The notes under the pieces: generated by a model
What the model saw: the letters and a program-made list of their open reading frames with translations, nothing else
Told to the model about the DNA's origin: nothing
The model's database searches: none
Assembly: GCF_019048865.1 (NCBI RefSeq)
Contig: NZ_CP077604.1
Location: 1,674,001-1,738,000, forward strand
Length of the DNA stretch: 64,000 nucleotides
Reading direction: 5' to 3'
DNA from: Aquihabitans sp. G128
GTDB lineage: Bacteria; Actinomycetota; Acidimicrobiia; Acidimicrobiales; Iamiaceae
Shown here: positions 28,551 through 37,376 of the stretch, in pieces
Numbering within the stretch: the first letter of the stretch is position 1
Layout of the letters: every line of letters begins with the position of its first letter
Program-made: the position numbers and the translations under genes

Positions 28551-30190
28551 CCGCCACCCTCCCCCGCCCGCTGCGCCGCACCAAGGCGCCGGTCGAGACC
28601 GCCGACCTCGCCCACGAGGGCATCCACCGCGACCCCGGCGCCCACGACCCCATCAGCACCGGCGGCTTCGCCCAGAAGCTCGTCCACCGGGCCTCGGGCT
28701 GGCTGAGCGGCTCGAAGTCCACCCGCCGGTCCTTCCTCACCCGCACCGCCGTGGTGGGCTCGGCCCTGGCCGTCGGCCCGATCGACTTCATCCTCAAGCC
28801 CGGCTCTGCGTACGGCTACGTCTGCGGCACCTGCTCCGACGGCTGGACGGCGTTCTGCTGCACCATCAACAGCGGCAAGAACTCCTGCCCGCCCGGCAGC
28901 TTCATCGCCGGTTGGTGGAAGGCCGACAACGCCGCCTACTGCTGCGGCGCCGCCCGCTACATCATCGACTGCAACGCCAGCTGCCCCACCCAGTGCTCGT
29001 GCCGCTGCGCCGGCGGGTCCTGCGACAACCGCCGCACGTGCTGCAACCAGTTCCGCTACGGCCAGTGCCACCAGGAGATCTCCTGCTACGGCCCCGTGGT
29101 GTGCCGGGTGGCCACCTGTGAGGTGCCCTGGAAGTACGACCCCAGCTGCACCACCTCCAGCGCCACCGACAACAAGACCCGCGAGCACGGCGCCCCGTGC
29201 CTCAGCACCGACTGCGGCACCGCCATCGACAAGAAGTACAAGGCGCTCGGCGGTGAGGCCAGCGACCTCGGCAAGCCCACCGGCGCCGAGGTGGCCGTCG
29301 GCGACGGCAAGGGCCGCCGCCGGACCTACGAGCACGGCAACATCTACTGGACCTCGGCGCTCGGTGCCCACGAGGTCCACGGCGGCATCTTCGACCAGTA
29401 CGCCGCCGTCCAGGGCGTCTACGGCCTGCTCGGCTACCCCACCTCCGACACGCTCACGTCCTCGGACCAGCGCACGCGGTACGGCAACTTCGAGGGCGGG
29501 CGGATCTACTACTTCCGCAACGACGGCCACACCGTCGCGCTGACCAAGCCGTTCTTCGCCAAGCACCAGGCGCTGGGCGGCGTCGCCGGCATGCTCGGCT
29601 ACCCCACGTCGAACATCCGCACCTCGAGCGACAAGCGGTCGACGTACTTCAACTTCGAGAAGGGCCGCATCTACTCGGTGTCGGGCCGCGTCGTCGAGGT
29701 CCACGGCTCGGTGTACACGTTCCACGAGAGCATCCAGGGCGTGCACGGCGTGCTCGGCTACCCCACCATCGACCTCGTCGCGGTGGGCGACGGCCGGGGC
29801 AAGACCCAGTGGTTCGAGGGCGGCATGGTCTGGTACACGCCCACCACCGGCACGTTCGGGCTGTGGGGCGAGGTGCTCAACCGCTACATCAGCAACGGCC
29901 ACGCCAAGGGCTACCTCAAGTACCCCACCAGCTCGGTCAAGCCGGTGGGCGACGGCCGCGGCTCGTACGCCACCTTCGAGAACCAGGGCAACATCTACGC
30001 CACCGCCACCACCAAGGGGCACCAGGTCCACGGCGCGCTGCTCACCTACTACCTCGCCCACGGCGGTCCCACCGGCAGCCTCGGCTACCCCACCGGCGAG
30101 CTCGACCCGAGCAGCCAGTCCGGTGCCCGGTACCAGCAGTTCGAGCACGGCCGCCTCAAGTACCTGAACGGCACCGTCACCCCCGCCTGA
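28547..30190 (+). CDS. Tat-exported Cys-rich protein (methylamine dehydrogenase light-chain-like) with six LGFP repeats
   Basis: 547 residues. Twin-arginine signal STRRSFLTR at 58-66 with hydrophobic stretch to about 90, after an unusually long 57-residue leader. Residues 93-220 contain about 22 cysteines (VCGTCSDGW, AFCC, AYCC, CSCRC, RTCCNQ) plus GWTAFCCT and AGWWKADN, resembling methylamine dehydrogenase small subunit, where disulfides and two Trp form the TTQ cofactor. From about 225 there are six LGFP-type repeats (LGKPTG, LGYPTSD, LGYPTSN, LGYPTID, LKYPTSS, LGYPTGE) known from cell-wall-bound actinobacterial proteins. TTQ formation is not shown: no MauG is nearby. Confidence 0.72.
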   Translation: MTATLPRPLRRTKAPVETADLAHEGIHRDPGAHDPISTGGFAQKLVHRASGWLSGSKSTRRSFLTRTAVVGSALAVGPIDFILKPGSAYGYVCGTCSDGWTAFCCTINSGKNSCPPGSFIAGWWKADNAAYCCGAARYIIDCNASCPTQCSCRCAGGSCDNRRTCCNQFRYGQCHQEISCYGPVVCRVATCEVPWKYDPSCTTSSATDNKTREHGAPCLSTDCGTAIDKKYKALGGEASDLGKPTGAEVAVGDGKGRRRTYEHGNIYWTSALGAHEVHGGIFDQYAAVQGVYGLLGYPTSDTLTSSDQRTRYGNFEGGRIYYFRNDGHTVALTKPFFAKHQALGGVAGMLGYPTSNIRTSSDKRSTYFNFEKGRIYSVSGRVVEVHGSVYTFHESIQGVHGVLGYPTIDLVAVGDGRGKTQWFEGGMVWYTPTTGTFGLWGEVLNRYISNGHAKGYLKYPTSSVKPVGDGRGSYATFENQGNIYATATTKGHQVHGALLTYYLAHGGPTGSLGYPTGELDPSSQSGARYQQFEHGRLKYLNGTVTPA

Positions 30191-30244
30191 TCCCCGAACC
30201 GGGTTGCCACCGGCCCACCGCCGAGCGGTACGGTGCCGGTCCTC

Positions 30245-30319
30245 GCGGGTGTAGCTCAATGGCTAGAGCCTCAGATTTCCAATCTGATGATGAGGGTTCG
30301 ATTCCCTTCACCCGCTCCA
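30245..30319 (+). tRNA. tRNA-Gly (anticodon UCC)
   Basis: Acceptor GCGGGTG pairs with CACCCGC; anticodon stem TCAGA/TCTGA frames loop TTTCCAA, anticodon TCC. T-loop TTCGATT and an encoded CCA end at 30319. A truncated integrase lies 17 bases downstream. Confidence 0.95.
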
Positions 30320-30335
30320 CTTCCATCGCGGCAGG

Positions 30336-30530
30336 TCAGCAGGCCTGCAGCTCGGCGATGGTGGCGCCGGTGGCGGCGGACGACGTGATGGCCGAGGGCC
30401 GGAGGTCGTGGAGGCGCAGCCCAGGGTCGCCCGTGGCAGTCCGGGCCTTCGCCCACGCCTGGTGCCACCGGTACCGCCTGATCGGGCCGCCCTTCGCCCC
30501 GGTCAAGAGCAGGGGGGGGTCGTGATCAGC
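30336..30530 (-). pseudogene. Tyrosine recombinase (phage-type integrase), C-terminal fragment
   Basis: About 60 residues with no start codon: LTGAKGGPIRRYRWHQAW and RLHDLRPSAITSSAATGATIAELQ. HDLR is the catalytic HxxR box of tyrosine recombinases (usually HDLRHS). It stops just after, without the later His/Trp and Tyr boxes, so it is dead. Its 3' end abuts the tRNA-Gly 3' end, the usual integrase-attachment layout. A run of eight G (plus strand, 30512-30519) precedes it. Confidence 0.65.
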
Positions 30531-30860
30531 GGTCGTCGCTGCGCCAGAGGTGGGCCGGGTCGAAGTCGTAGGAGGCCACCGACCCACGACCCGCTCGAGG
30601 TGGAGCACGCCGTCGTGGGCCAACTCGTCGACCACCTGGTTCGGCGCTCGGATTCTGACGACCCAGTGGCGCAGTGAGAGCGGGCTCCACCATGAGGTTG
30701 ACGTTCTTGAGGTCCCCGAGCACCTGACGTCGAACATCCGACAGCCGGAGCAGAGGAGCCTCCGCCGAGGGCCGGATGGCCTTCGAGCCGACGATCCGGT
30801 GGAATCCGACGACAGTGGGTGGGAGCTCCAGGGTCAGCCTCGATGCGACACCAGCGGCAC
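30526..30860 (-). pseudogene. Unrecognised gene remnant with two compensating frameshifts
   Basis: A composite reading frame can be followed: GFHRIVGSKAIRPSAEAP, DVRRQVLGDLKNVNLMVE, then after dropping one C near 30690 PLSLRHWVVRIRAPNQVV and LAHDGVLHLERVVG, then after adding one G near 30583 SVASYDFDPAHLWRSDDR and a stop at 30526. Codon use is good only in the composite. Product unknown; no plausible start codon. Either decayed or mis-assembled. Confidence 0.4.
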
Positions 30861-30988
30861 GACCAGCCCCCGACACCCGAGCGATGCCGCCGCGGCGCGC
30901 ACTTGGCGTGCGGCTCTCCTTGATGGCAGCCTCTACGCACCGCTCGACCAGGAGCGGGGACGAAGGTTCCCTGGGGAGGGTTCGACCG

Positions 30989-31594
30989 GTGCGTGGATTT
31001 CGGGTTCGTGACGGGTTGCACGCCGAGGCGGTGGAGGGGGCGCTGCTCGTGCTCGATCCGCGGTCCTCGAAGGTGTTCGAGCTCACCGGTGACCAGGCCG
31101 AGGCGTTCCGCCTCGCCGAGGCCGGCTCGAGCGAGGTGCCGGCAGAGCTGACCACGGCCATGGCTGCGCTGGTGGAGCTCGGCCTCGTCAAGGGCAACGG
31201 CTGGGACCGCCGCCGGGTGCTGCTCGCCGGCGGTGCCGCAGCCGCGGCGACCGTCGCCGTGCTCGCGCTTCCGTCGGCTGCCGCGGCCCAGTCCGCACCC
31301 GGTGGCGGCGGCACGTCGGGGCCGACGGTGCCCGACGCGCCGACGATCACCAGCATCGAGCAACGCGCGACGCTGCCTCGGGGCACCCGCTTCCGCGTGA
31401 CCTACTCGACCGACAACGACGGAGGGTCTCCGGTGTTCGCATCGACGATCTGGGCGGACGGGACCCCGGTCGCCCACGGCGATCCCACCATCGGCGTGTT
31501 CATCACCACTCCCGGAGCGAGCATCCAGGTCAGCCTCATCAACTCCGTCGGGGACAGCCCTCTGTCGGCACCCGTCATCGCCGTCTGGGGCTGA
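30989..31594 (+). CDS. PqqD-like N-domain protein with membrane segment and Fn3-like tail
   Basis: 201 residues from a GTG preceded by GGGGAGGG. Residues 1-65 (GALLVLDPRSSKVFELTGDQ, ELTTAMAALVELGLV) resemble PqqD-type peptide-binding winged helices. Then an RRR stop and an alanine-rich hydrophobic segment (VLLAGGAAAAATVAVLAL) followed by a Gly/Pro linker and an Fn3-like domain (PDAPTITSIEQ ... NSVGDSPLSAPVIAVWG). So a cytoplasmic head, a membrane anchor and an extracellular domain. The PqqD link is tentative. It sits in the degraded region beside tRNA-Gly. Confidence 0.6.
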   Translation: MRGFRVRDGLHAEAVEGALLVLDPRSSKVFELTGDQAEAFRLAEAGSSEVPAELTTAMAALVELGLVKGNGWDRRRVLLAGGAAAAATVAVLALPSAAAAQSAPGGGGTSGPTVPDAPTITSIEQRATLPRGTRFRVTYSTDNDGGSPVFASTIWADGTPVAHGDPTIGVFITTPGASIQVSLINSVGDSPLSAPVIAVWG

Positions 31595-31800
31595 CGCACG
31601 CGGCTGGCCCACCTCGTCGGCGCCACCCCGCTCCGGCGCACGGAACCCTGGTACCGCGCCAAGCTCGACCACGACGGCGACGGGATCGCCTGCGAGCAGG
31701 CGACGTCGCCGGCACCCTCGGGGCTCTCGCCCTGCTCGCCGCTGCCGAGCTCGAGGATCGACCTCTTCGCCTCAGGCGGAGTACCGCAGGAGGTGGGCGC
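31595..31800 (+). pseudogene. Excalibur calcium-binding domain remnant
   Basis: In the frame directly after the preceding stop: LVGATPLRRTEPWYRAKLD and HDGDGIACEQ, the hallmark of extracellular Excalibur domains (DxDxDGxxCE). No start codon and the N-terminal part is missing. It may be a lost 3' module of the upstream gene or an unrelated fragment. Confidence 0.5.
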
Positions 31801-31962
31801 ATGGCTCGCACCTCGAACCGTCGCGGGAAGGGCTGCCAGCTGTGCAAGCCCCACCAGCACGCCGCCCGTGGCCAGGCGCACCGCACGTCCCGGGCCGAGC
31901 TCCGGATGCTCGGCAAGGTCCGCCGGGTCACCCGCCACGATCTCGGCACCGACCGAACCTGA
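31801..31962 (+). CDS. Small basic protein (53 residues)
   Basis: ATG to TGA encoding MARTSNRRGKGCQLCKPHQH at the start, then GQAHRTSRAELRMLGKVRRVTRHDLG. Strong GC3 bias, basic, with a CxxC pair, so it may bind nucleic acid or zinc. GGAGG lies close upstream. Not assigned to a named family. Too short for most gene callers. Confidence 0.5.
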   Translation: MARTSNRRGKGCQLCKPHQHAARGQAHRTSRAELRMLGKVRRVTRHDLGTDRT

Positions 31963-32124
31963 CCGCAGGAAGGTGCACCCGCTGCCTCGCGCAGCCACCG
32001 GGCGGCTACGTCGATCGTCAACGGGACCGGGGTCGCCGTTCGCAGCGACCTCCTCCCCCAGGAGCTCGTTGAGCACCCGCTGCTCAGGGCAGCCGCCACG
32101 GGCTCGGTCAGGGTGACCACATGA
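31963..32124 (+). pseudogene. Gene fragment overlapping the next start
   Basis: The frame ending TGA at 32122-32124 reads VNGTGVAVRSDLLPQELVEH and PLLRAAATGSVRVTT with coding-like composition, but no start codon exists back to the previous stop. PPGGYVD in another frame just upstream suggests a frameshift. Its stop overlaps the ATG of the next gene (ATGA), as in a real operon. Confidence 0.35.
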
Positions 32125-32555
32125 CCTTCCAGAACATCATCGCCGTCACCGTCGTCGTCTCCGTCGCCGCTCCGTTCTTCGGGCTCTGGTCCGTGCGGCG
32201 CATGAAGTTCGGCTCACGGGCCAAGCAGGCGGTCGCCGCCGAGCTGACCAAGACGGGCCTGAAGGCCCGTGCGCAGATCGTCGCGCTCACGGCGACGGGC
32301 ATGGTCGTCAACGACATCCACGTCCGAACCGTCGTGCGGTTCGAGATCACCCCGCTGGACGGCAGCCCCAAGTTCGACGGCGAGAAGAAGATGCTGCTCG
32401 ACCAGACCGCCCGCCCGCTCATCGGCGACGTGTGGCCGTGCTGGTACGACCGCAACGACCACGCGACGTTCGCCGTCGGCCAGCCTACGGGCGATGCCCG
32501 CGCCCAGATCGCCACGTTGGACGAGTTCGGCATCACCCACCCGCTCGCGCGTTGA
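32121..32555 (+). CDS. Hypothetical membrane-anchored protein
   Basis: 144 residues. One N-terminal membrane helix (NIIAVTVVVSVAAPFFGLW) followed by a basic stretch and a small beta-rich domain (KARAQIVALTATGMVVND, VRTVVRFEITPLDG, DVWPCWYDRNDHATFAVG). The pattern resembles short DUF3592-like domains that sense or recruit at the membrane, but that is only impressionistic. Last gene before the monooxygenase, still within the atypical region. Confidence 0.6.
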   Translation: MTFQNIIAVTVVVSVAAPFFGLWSVRRMKFGSRAKQAVAAELTKTGLKARAQIVALTATGMVVNDIHVRTVVRFEITPLDGSPKFDGEKKMLLDQTARPLIGDVWPCWYDRNDHATFAVGQPTGDARAQIATLDEFGITHPLAR

Positions 32556-32661
32556 TCTGCGCCGGGTCCGTCGGTCGAAGGCCGTCCTCCGATCTGCCGA
32601 CGAGGGTTCGCCTCCGCTCGAACCCACTGGCTGCGCCACCTGCCCGACGAGGGCGGCGAGA

Positions 32662-34125
32662 TCAGGCCGGAGGACCGAACCAGGTGGTGAGGGCCTGCTG
32701 CAGCGGAGGCTCCCCTGCTCCTGGGACCCAGGCCACGTGGCCGTCGGGACGGACGAGGACGGCAGCCGGCGGGGGCACCGCGCCGACGACGGGCAGGTCC
32801 CACGGGCCGGGCGTCGTCGCGACCACCAGGCGGACGCGGTCGGACCAGGGGCCGAGGTCGAGGCCGCTCACCCCACCCAGGTCGAGCAGCAGCGGTCGGG
32901 CGTCGTGCAGCAGGGCCAGCGCCGTGGTGGGACCGGCGGCGGTCTCCAGGTCGAGGTCGGGCATCCGCCGGCCGACCAGCGGGTGCTCGCCGCCGAGGTC
33001 GTAGCGGACGTCGAGGCCCGAGACCATCGCCGCCACGCGCCGGCGGGGCTCGTCCAGGGCCAGGAGCTCGTGGACGCTCTCGCGCAGCGCTCGGTGGCGC
33101 TCATCGCCGGTGGCCAGCGCCACCTGGGCCATCGTGTTCTGCAGCACCCGGGCCCCCACCGGGTGTCGCTCGGCGTGGTAGCTGTCGAGCAGCGACTCCG
33201 GTGCGGTCCCCGCCGCCACCAGCGCCAGCTTCCAACCGAGGTTCACCGCGTCCTGGACGCCGACGTTGAGCCCCTGGCCGCCCTGCGGCGGGTGCACGTG
33301 GGCGGCGTCGCCGGCCACCAGCACCCGCCCCTGGCGATAGGTGGCGGCCTGGCGCGAGGCGTCGGTGAACCGGGAGATCCACCGTGGCTGGCGGGCGCCG
33401 AAGTCGGTGCCGTAGGCGTCGCGCAGGGCTGCCCGGAGCTCTTCCAGCGATGGCGGCTGACCAGCGAGGCGGACCTCGGGCTCCTTCAGCACGACGCCGT
33501 ACGGGCTGCCGCCCGCCACCCGGTCCACGGGGCCGATGCCTCCGCCCTCGGGCCGCAGCCCGAGCGCGGGCTCGTCGAGGTCGACCTGGGCGATCATCCA
33601 GCTCGTCGAGGCGTCGAGGCCGGGGAAGGCGATGCCCGCCGCCTTGCGGACGGTGCTGCGGCCGCCGTCGCAGCCGACCAGGTAGGCGACGCGCCGGGTG
33701 GTGCCGTCGGAGAGCTCGACGTCCACCCCGCCGGCGTCCTGCGCCAGCCCGACCACCTCGCAGGACCGCAGGATCGGGACGCCCAGGTCACCGAGGACCC
33801 AATCGGCGAGGATCCGCTCGATCTCGCCCTGCCAGAGGGCGAGCAGGTGGGGGTGCCGGGTGGGCTGGTCGGCCAGGCTCAGCGCCGTGCCGCCGTAGCC
33901 GAGGATCGGGTGCGTCTGCCCCGCTGCGACGAAGCGATCGCCGACGCCGCGCTGGTCGAGCACCTCGAGCGTGCGGGCGTGGAGGCCGCCGGCACGGGAC
34001 CCGTCGACCGTCTGGTCGGCGCGGCGCTCGACGACCACCACCTGCGCCCCCGCCAGGTGCAGCTCGGCCGCCAGCACCAGGCCGGTGGGCCCGCCGCCGG
34101 CCACCACCACCTCTGTCGTGCTCAC
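32662..34125 (-). CDS. FAD-dependent aromatic monooxygenase (PheA/TfdB family)
   Basis: 487 residues. N-terminal Rossmann VVVAGGGPTGLVLAAEL (GxGxxG) with VVVERR at the second strand, the middle DG-type motif in LVGCDGGRSTVRKAAGI, and the GD motif VLVAGDAAHVHPPQGGQG. C-terminal thioredoxin-like domain (RPDGHVAWV) as in Rox/MhpA-like hydroxylases. Uses NAD(P)H and O2 to hydroxylate an aromatic substrate; which one is unknown. Rifampicin monooxygenases belong to this group too. Downstream region to 34380 has no gene. Confidence 0.85.
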   Translation of the reverse strand: MSTTEVVVAGGGPTGLVLAAELHLAGAQVVVVERRADQTVDGSRAGGLHARTLEVLDQRGVGDRFVAAGQTHPILGYGGTALSLADQPTRHPHLLALWQGEIERILADWVLGDLGVPILRSCEVVGLAQDAGGVDVELSDGTTRRVAYLVGCDGGRSTVRKAAGIAFPGLDASTSWMIAQVDLDEPALGLRPEGGGIGPVDRVAGGSPYGVVLKEPEVRLAGQPPSLEELRAALRDAYGTDFGARQPRWISRFTDASRQAATYRQGRVLVAGDAAHVHPPQGGQGLNVGVQDAVNLGWKLALVAAGTAPESLLDSYHAERHPVGARVLQNTMAQVALATGDERHRALRESVHELLALDEPRRRVAAMVSGLDVRYDLGGEHPLVGRRMPDLDLETAAGPTTALALLHDARPLLLDLGGVSGLDLGPWSDRVRLVVATTPGPWDLPVVGAVPPPAAVLVRPDGHVAWVPGAGEPPLQQALTTWFGPPA

Positions 34126-34380
34126 CGGCGCACGCCTCCGCCCACGTCTGCCACCCGTTGCGCAGCACCCATGCTCGACCTCCCGGCTCGTGCGGGCCCG
34201 GCGGTCGCCGGCCCGATGAGCGGGTCATGGTCAGCACGATCCGCCACTTGCCGCAAGCCCCCACCCCACCTCTACCGTGGAGCCCGGCGGGCGCCGATCG
34301 AAGCCGACGACGATGGTGCCGACCGCTCGGAGGCGGGCTCCGGCAACGGCTCGACCGGCTGGGGCGCGGTCCCGAGCGTC

Positions 34381-34992
34381 CTACGCCGGAGCGAGCAGGC
34401 CGGCGTCGTCGGTGACGGTGACCCGGCCGGTCGCCAGGTCGTAGAGCACGCCGACCACGAAGGCCGGACCGTCGGCCGTGGCCAACGTGCCCAGCTCGCG
34501 CAGTGCATCGACCGTGGCCTGGAGGTTGGCGCCGGTGGCCCAGACGGGGTCGTGGCCGACGACGTCGGTGAGCCGGTGGGCCACCTCCCCGACGAGGGCG
34601 CCGAGCGCGCCCTCCGCGGGACGATCCTCGGCCATGGCGGCCAGCACGGCACCGCAGCCGGTGTGGCCGAGCACGACCACCAGCGGGACGCCCAGCACCT
34701 GCACGCCGAACTCGATGCTCCCGAGCGCCACGCCGGCCAGCGACTGGCCGGCGGTCCGCACGGTGAGCAGGTCGCCGACGCCCTGGTCGAGGACGACCTC
34801 CGGCGGGACCCGGGCATCGACGCACCCGAGGACCACCGCCAACGGGTGCTGGCCGGCCACCAGCTCCTCGCGGCGGGCGGCGGGGACGACGTGGTCGGCG
34901 GGGGTGCCGGCCACGAAGCGGGCGTTGCCGGCCACGACCTCGTCGAGCGCGGCACGGGCGGCGTCACGCATGGTCGCCGAGGGATCGGTCAC
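34381..34992 (-). CDS. Beta-class carbonic anhydrase
   Basis: Interconverts CO2 and bicarbonate. 203 residues from GTG at 34992 (GGAG 8 bases upstream); an ATG seven codons in is the alternative. Zinc ligands: Cys in LGCVDARVPPE and His-Cys in GHTGCGAVLA, with the Asp-Arg dyad present. No signal peptide, so cytoplasmic. Divergent from the ABC exporter gene. Confidence 0.93.
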   Translation of the reverse strand: MTDPSATMRDAARAALDEVVAGNARFVAGTPADHVVPAARREELVAGQHPLAVVLGCVDARVPPEVVLDQGVGDLLTVRTAGQSLAGVALGSIEFGVQVLGVPLVVVLGHTGCGAVLAAMAEDRPAEGALGALVGEVAHRLTDVVGHDPVWATGANLQATVDALRELGTLATADGPAFVVGVLYDLATGRVTVTDDAGLLAPA

Positions 34993-35212
34993 GGGGCTGC
35001 TCCGGGGATCAGGGGCGGTTGGGGCGCAGGCAGCTTTGCCGCCACGAGGAGGGCGGGGGAAATGGCGAGACCGCCCTCGGCTCGACCGAGGCGCGAGCGG
35101 GACCGAAGCGAGGCGGAGACGTGACCACTCCCTGACGCGGAGGAGCCACCTGGCCGGGGGAAAGCACCCGAGCCGCGGTGGCAACGCGGTCGCACCGCGC
35201 CACCATGGGCGC

Positions 35213-35937
<725 letters not shown>

Positions 35938-35941
<4 letters not shown>

Positions 35942-37332
35942 GCTGGTCCGATGCGATCCGCATCGCCTACCTCGGCGTCCGCCGCCGGGTGGGCCGAGCG
36001 GTCCTCACCGTGGCCGCCGTGGCGCTGGCCGCCGCGCTGCTCACCGCCTTGCTCACCATCGCCGGCACCGCCCGCACGCGCGTCATCAGCCAGCTGGCCG
36101 AGGGCGGGCCGCTGGCCGGCATCCAGGTGGCGGCCACCGCGCCCGACCGTGGCGGCCGGGGCGACGGCAACGGCTTCGGCGGGGGCTCCGGCGGCCGGGG
36201 CTCCGACAACCCTGCGGCCGGCCCGGGCCAGCAGTTCGACCTCGACGACCTGCGTCCCATCGACGACGGCACGATCGCCGACATCGAGGCCATCCCCGAG
36301 GTGCGCACGGCGCTGCCGGTCGTGACCGCTCGGGTGTTCGCCCGCTCGGTCGACCCCGAGACCGGGACCGACGGCGGCACCCGCCTGGTGCGGGCGTTCG
36401 GCACCGACCTCGACCGCCCCAACGACCTGCCCGTCTCGATCTCGGCCGGCCGGATGCCCGCCCCCGGCGCCACCGACGAGCTGGTGGTGACCGAGGCGTG
36501 GCTCGGGTTCGTCGGGGTCGACAAGGCCGACGCCGAGGAGGTCCTCGGGTCCGAGGTGGAGCTCGGCACCGGCAGGGCCACCGAGACCACCGGCACCGTC
36601 GACTACCTCACCGGCCCGCCCGCCGACTTCGAGATGCAGTGGCAGAAGCTGGAGATCGTGGGCGTGGTGGTCCAGGACGTCTCGGACGGCTCGTTCCTCG
36701 TGCCGCTCCCGGTGGCGGAGAAGGCCTACGACGTCGCGGTCTCCGGCGTCGACCGCGGCCTCATCACCCGGCAGTCGCCGTCTCGCTACACCGGCGTGCT
36801 GGTGACCGCGGACAGCCTCGGCGCGACCGGGCGGGTGCAGGAGCGCATCGAGCGGCTGGGCTTCGCCACCACCTCGCCGGCCGCGCTCATCGAGGCCGTG
36901 CAGCGCTACCTGCGGGTGGTCGAGATCGTGCTGGCCGCCATCGGCGCCATCGCCCTCGCCGTGGCCGGCCTCGGCATCACCAACGCCCTGCTCGCCTCGG
37001 TGCGCGAGCGACGCCGGGAGATCGGCGTGCTCAAGGCCATCGGCGCACGCGACCGCGACGTGCAGCGCGTCTTCCTGGTGGAGGCGGGCGTCCTCGGCCT
37101 GGCCGGCGGGCTGCTGGGCGCCGCGCTGGGGTGGGCCACCGCGTTCGGCGTCGGGCTCATCATCGACGGCTACCTCCAGGCCCAGGGGCTCGAGGGCGTG
37201 GGCGCCGAGGTCCCCATCCCGGTCTTCGCCCTCGTGATCGTCGGCTCGTGCCTGCTCGCCCTCTTCGGCGGCACCCTGCCGGCGCGCCGGGCCGCGCACC
37301 TGCCGGCCCGAGAGGCCGTCGGCGGGGCCTGA
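35938..37332 (+). CDS. FtsX-like ABC transporter permease (MacB type)
   Basis: 464 residues. N-terminal helix (AVLTVAAVALAAALLTALL), a large extracytoplasmic MacB_PCD domain with a Gly-rich patch (GRGDGNGFGGGSGGRG) and three C-terminal helices (EIVLAAIGAIALAVAGLGI, GVLGLAGGLLGAALGWA, VFALVIVGSCLLALFGG). NALLASVRERRREIGVLKAIG is the FtsX coupling motif. Works with the upstream ATPase. Confidence 0.92.
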
Positions 37333-37364
37333 GCCTGCGGTTCGGCGTCCTGGTCCGCCGCCGC

Positions 37365-37370
37365 TACCTT
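37365..37370 (+). promoter_or_regulatory. -10 element of the secreted esterase gene
   Basis: TACCTT, 6 bases before an in-frame ATC at 37377; same spacing as leaderless starts elsewhere in the window. Confidence 0.35.
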
Positions 37371-37376
37371 CGGCCC

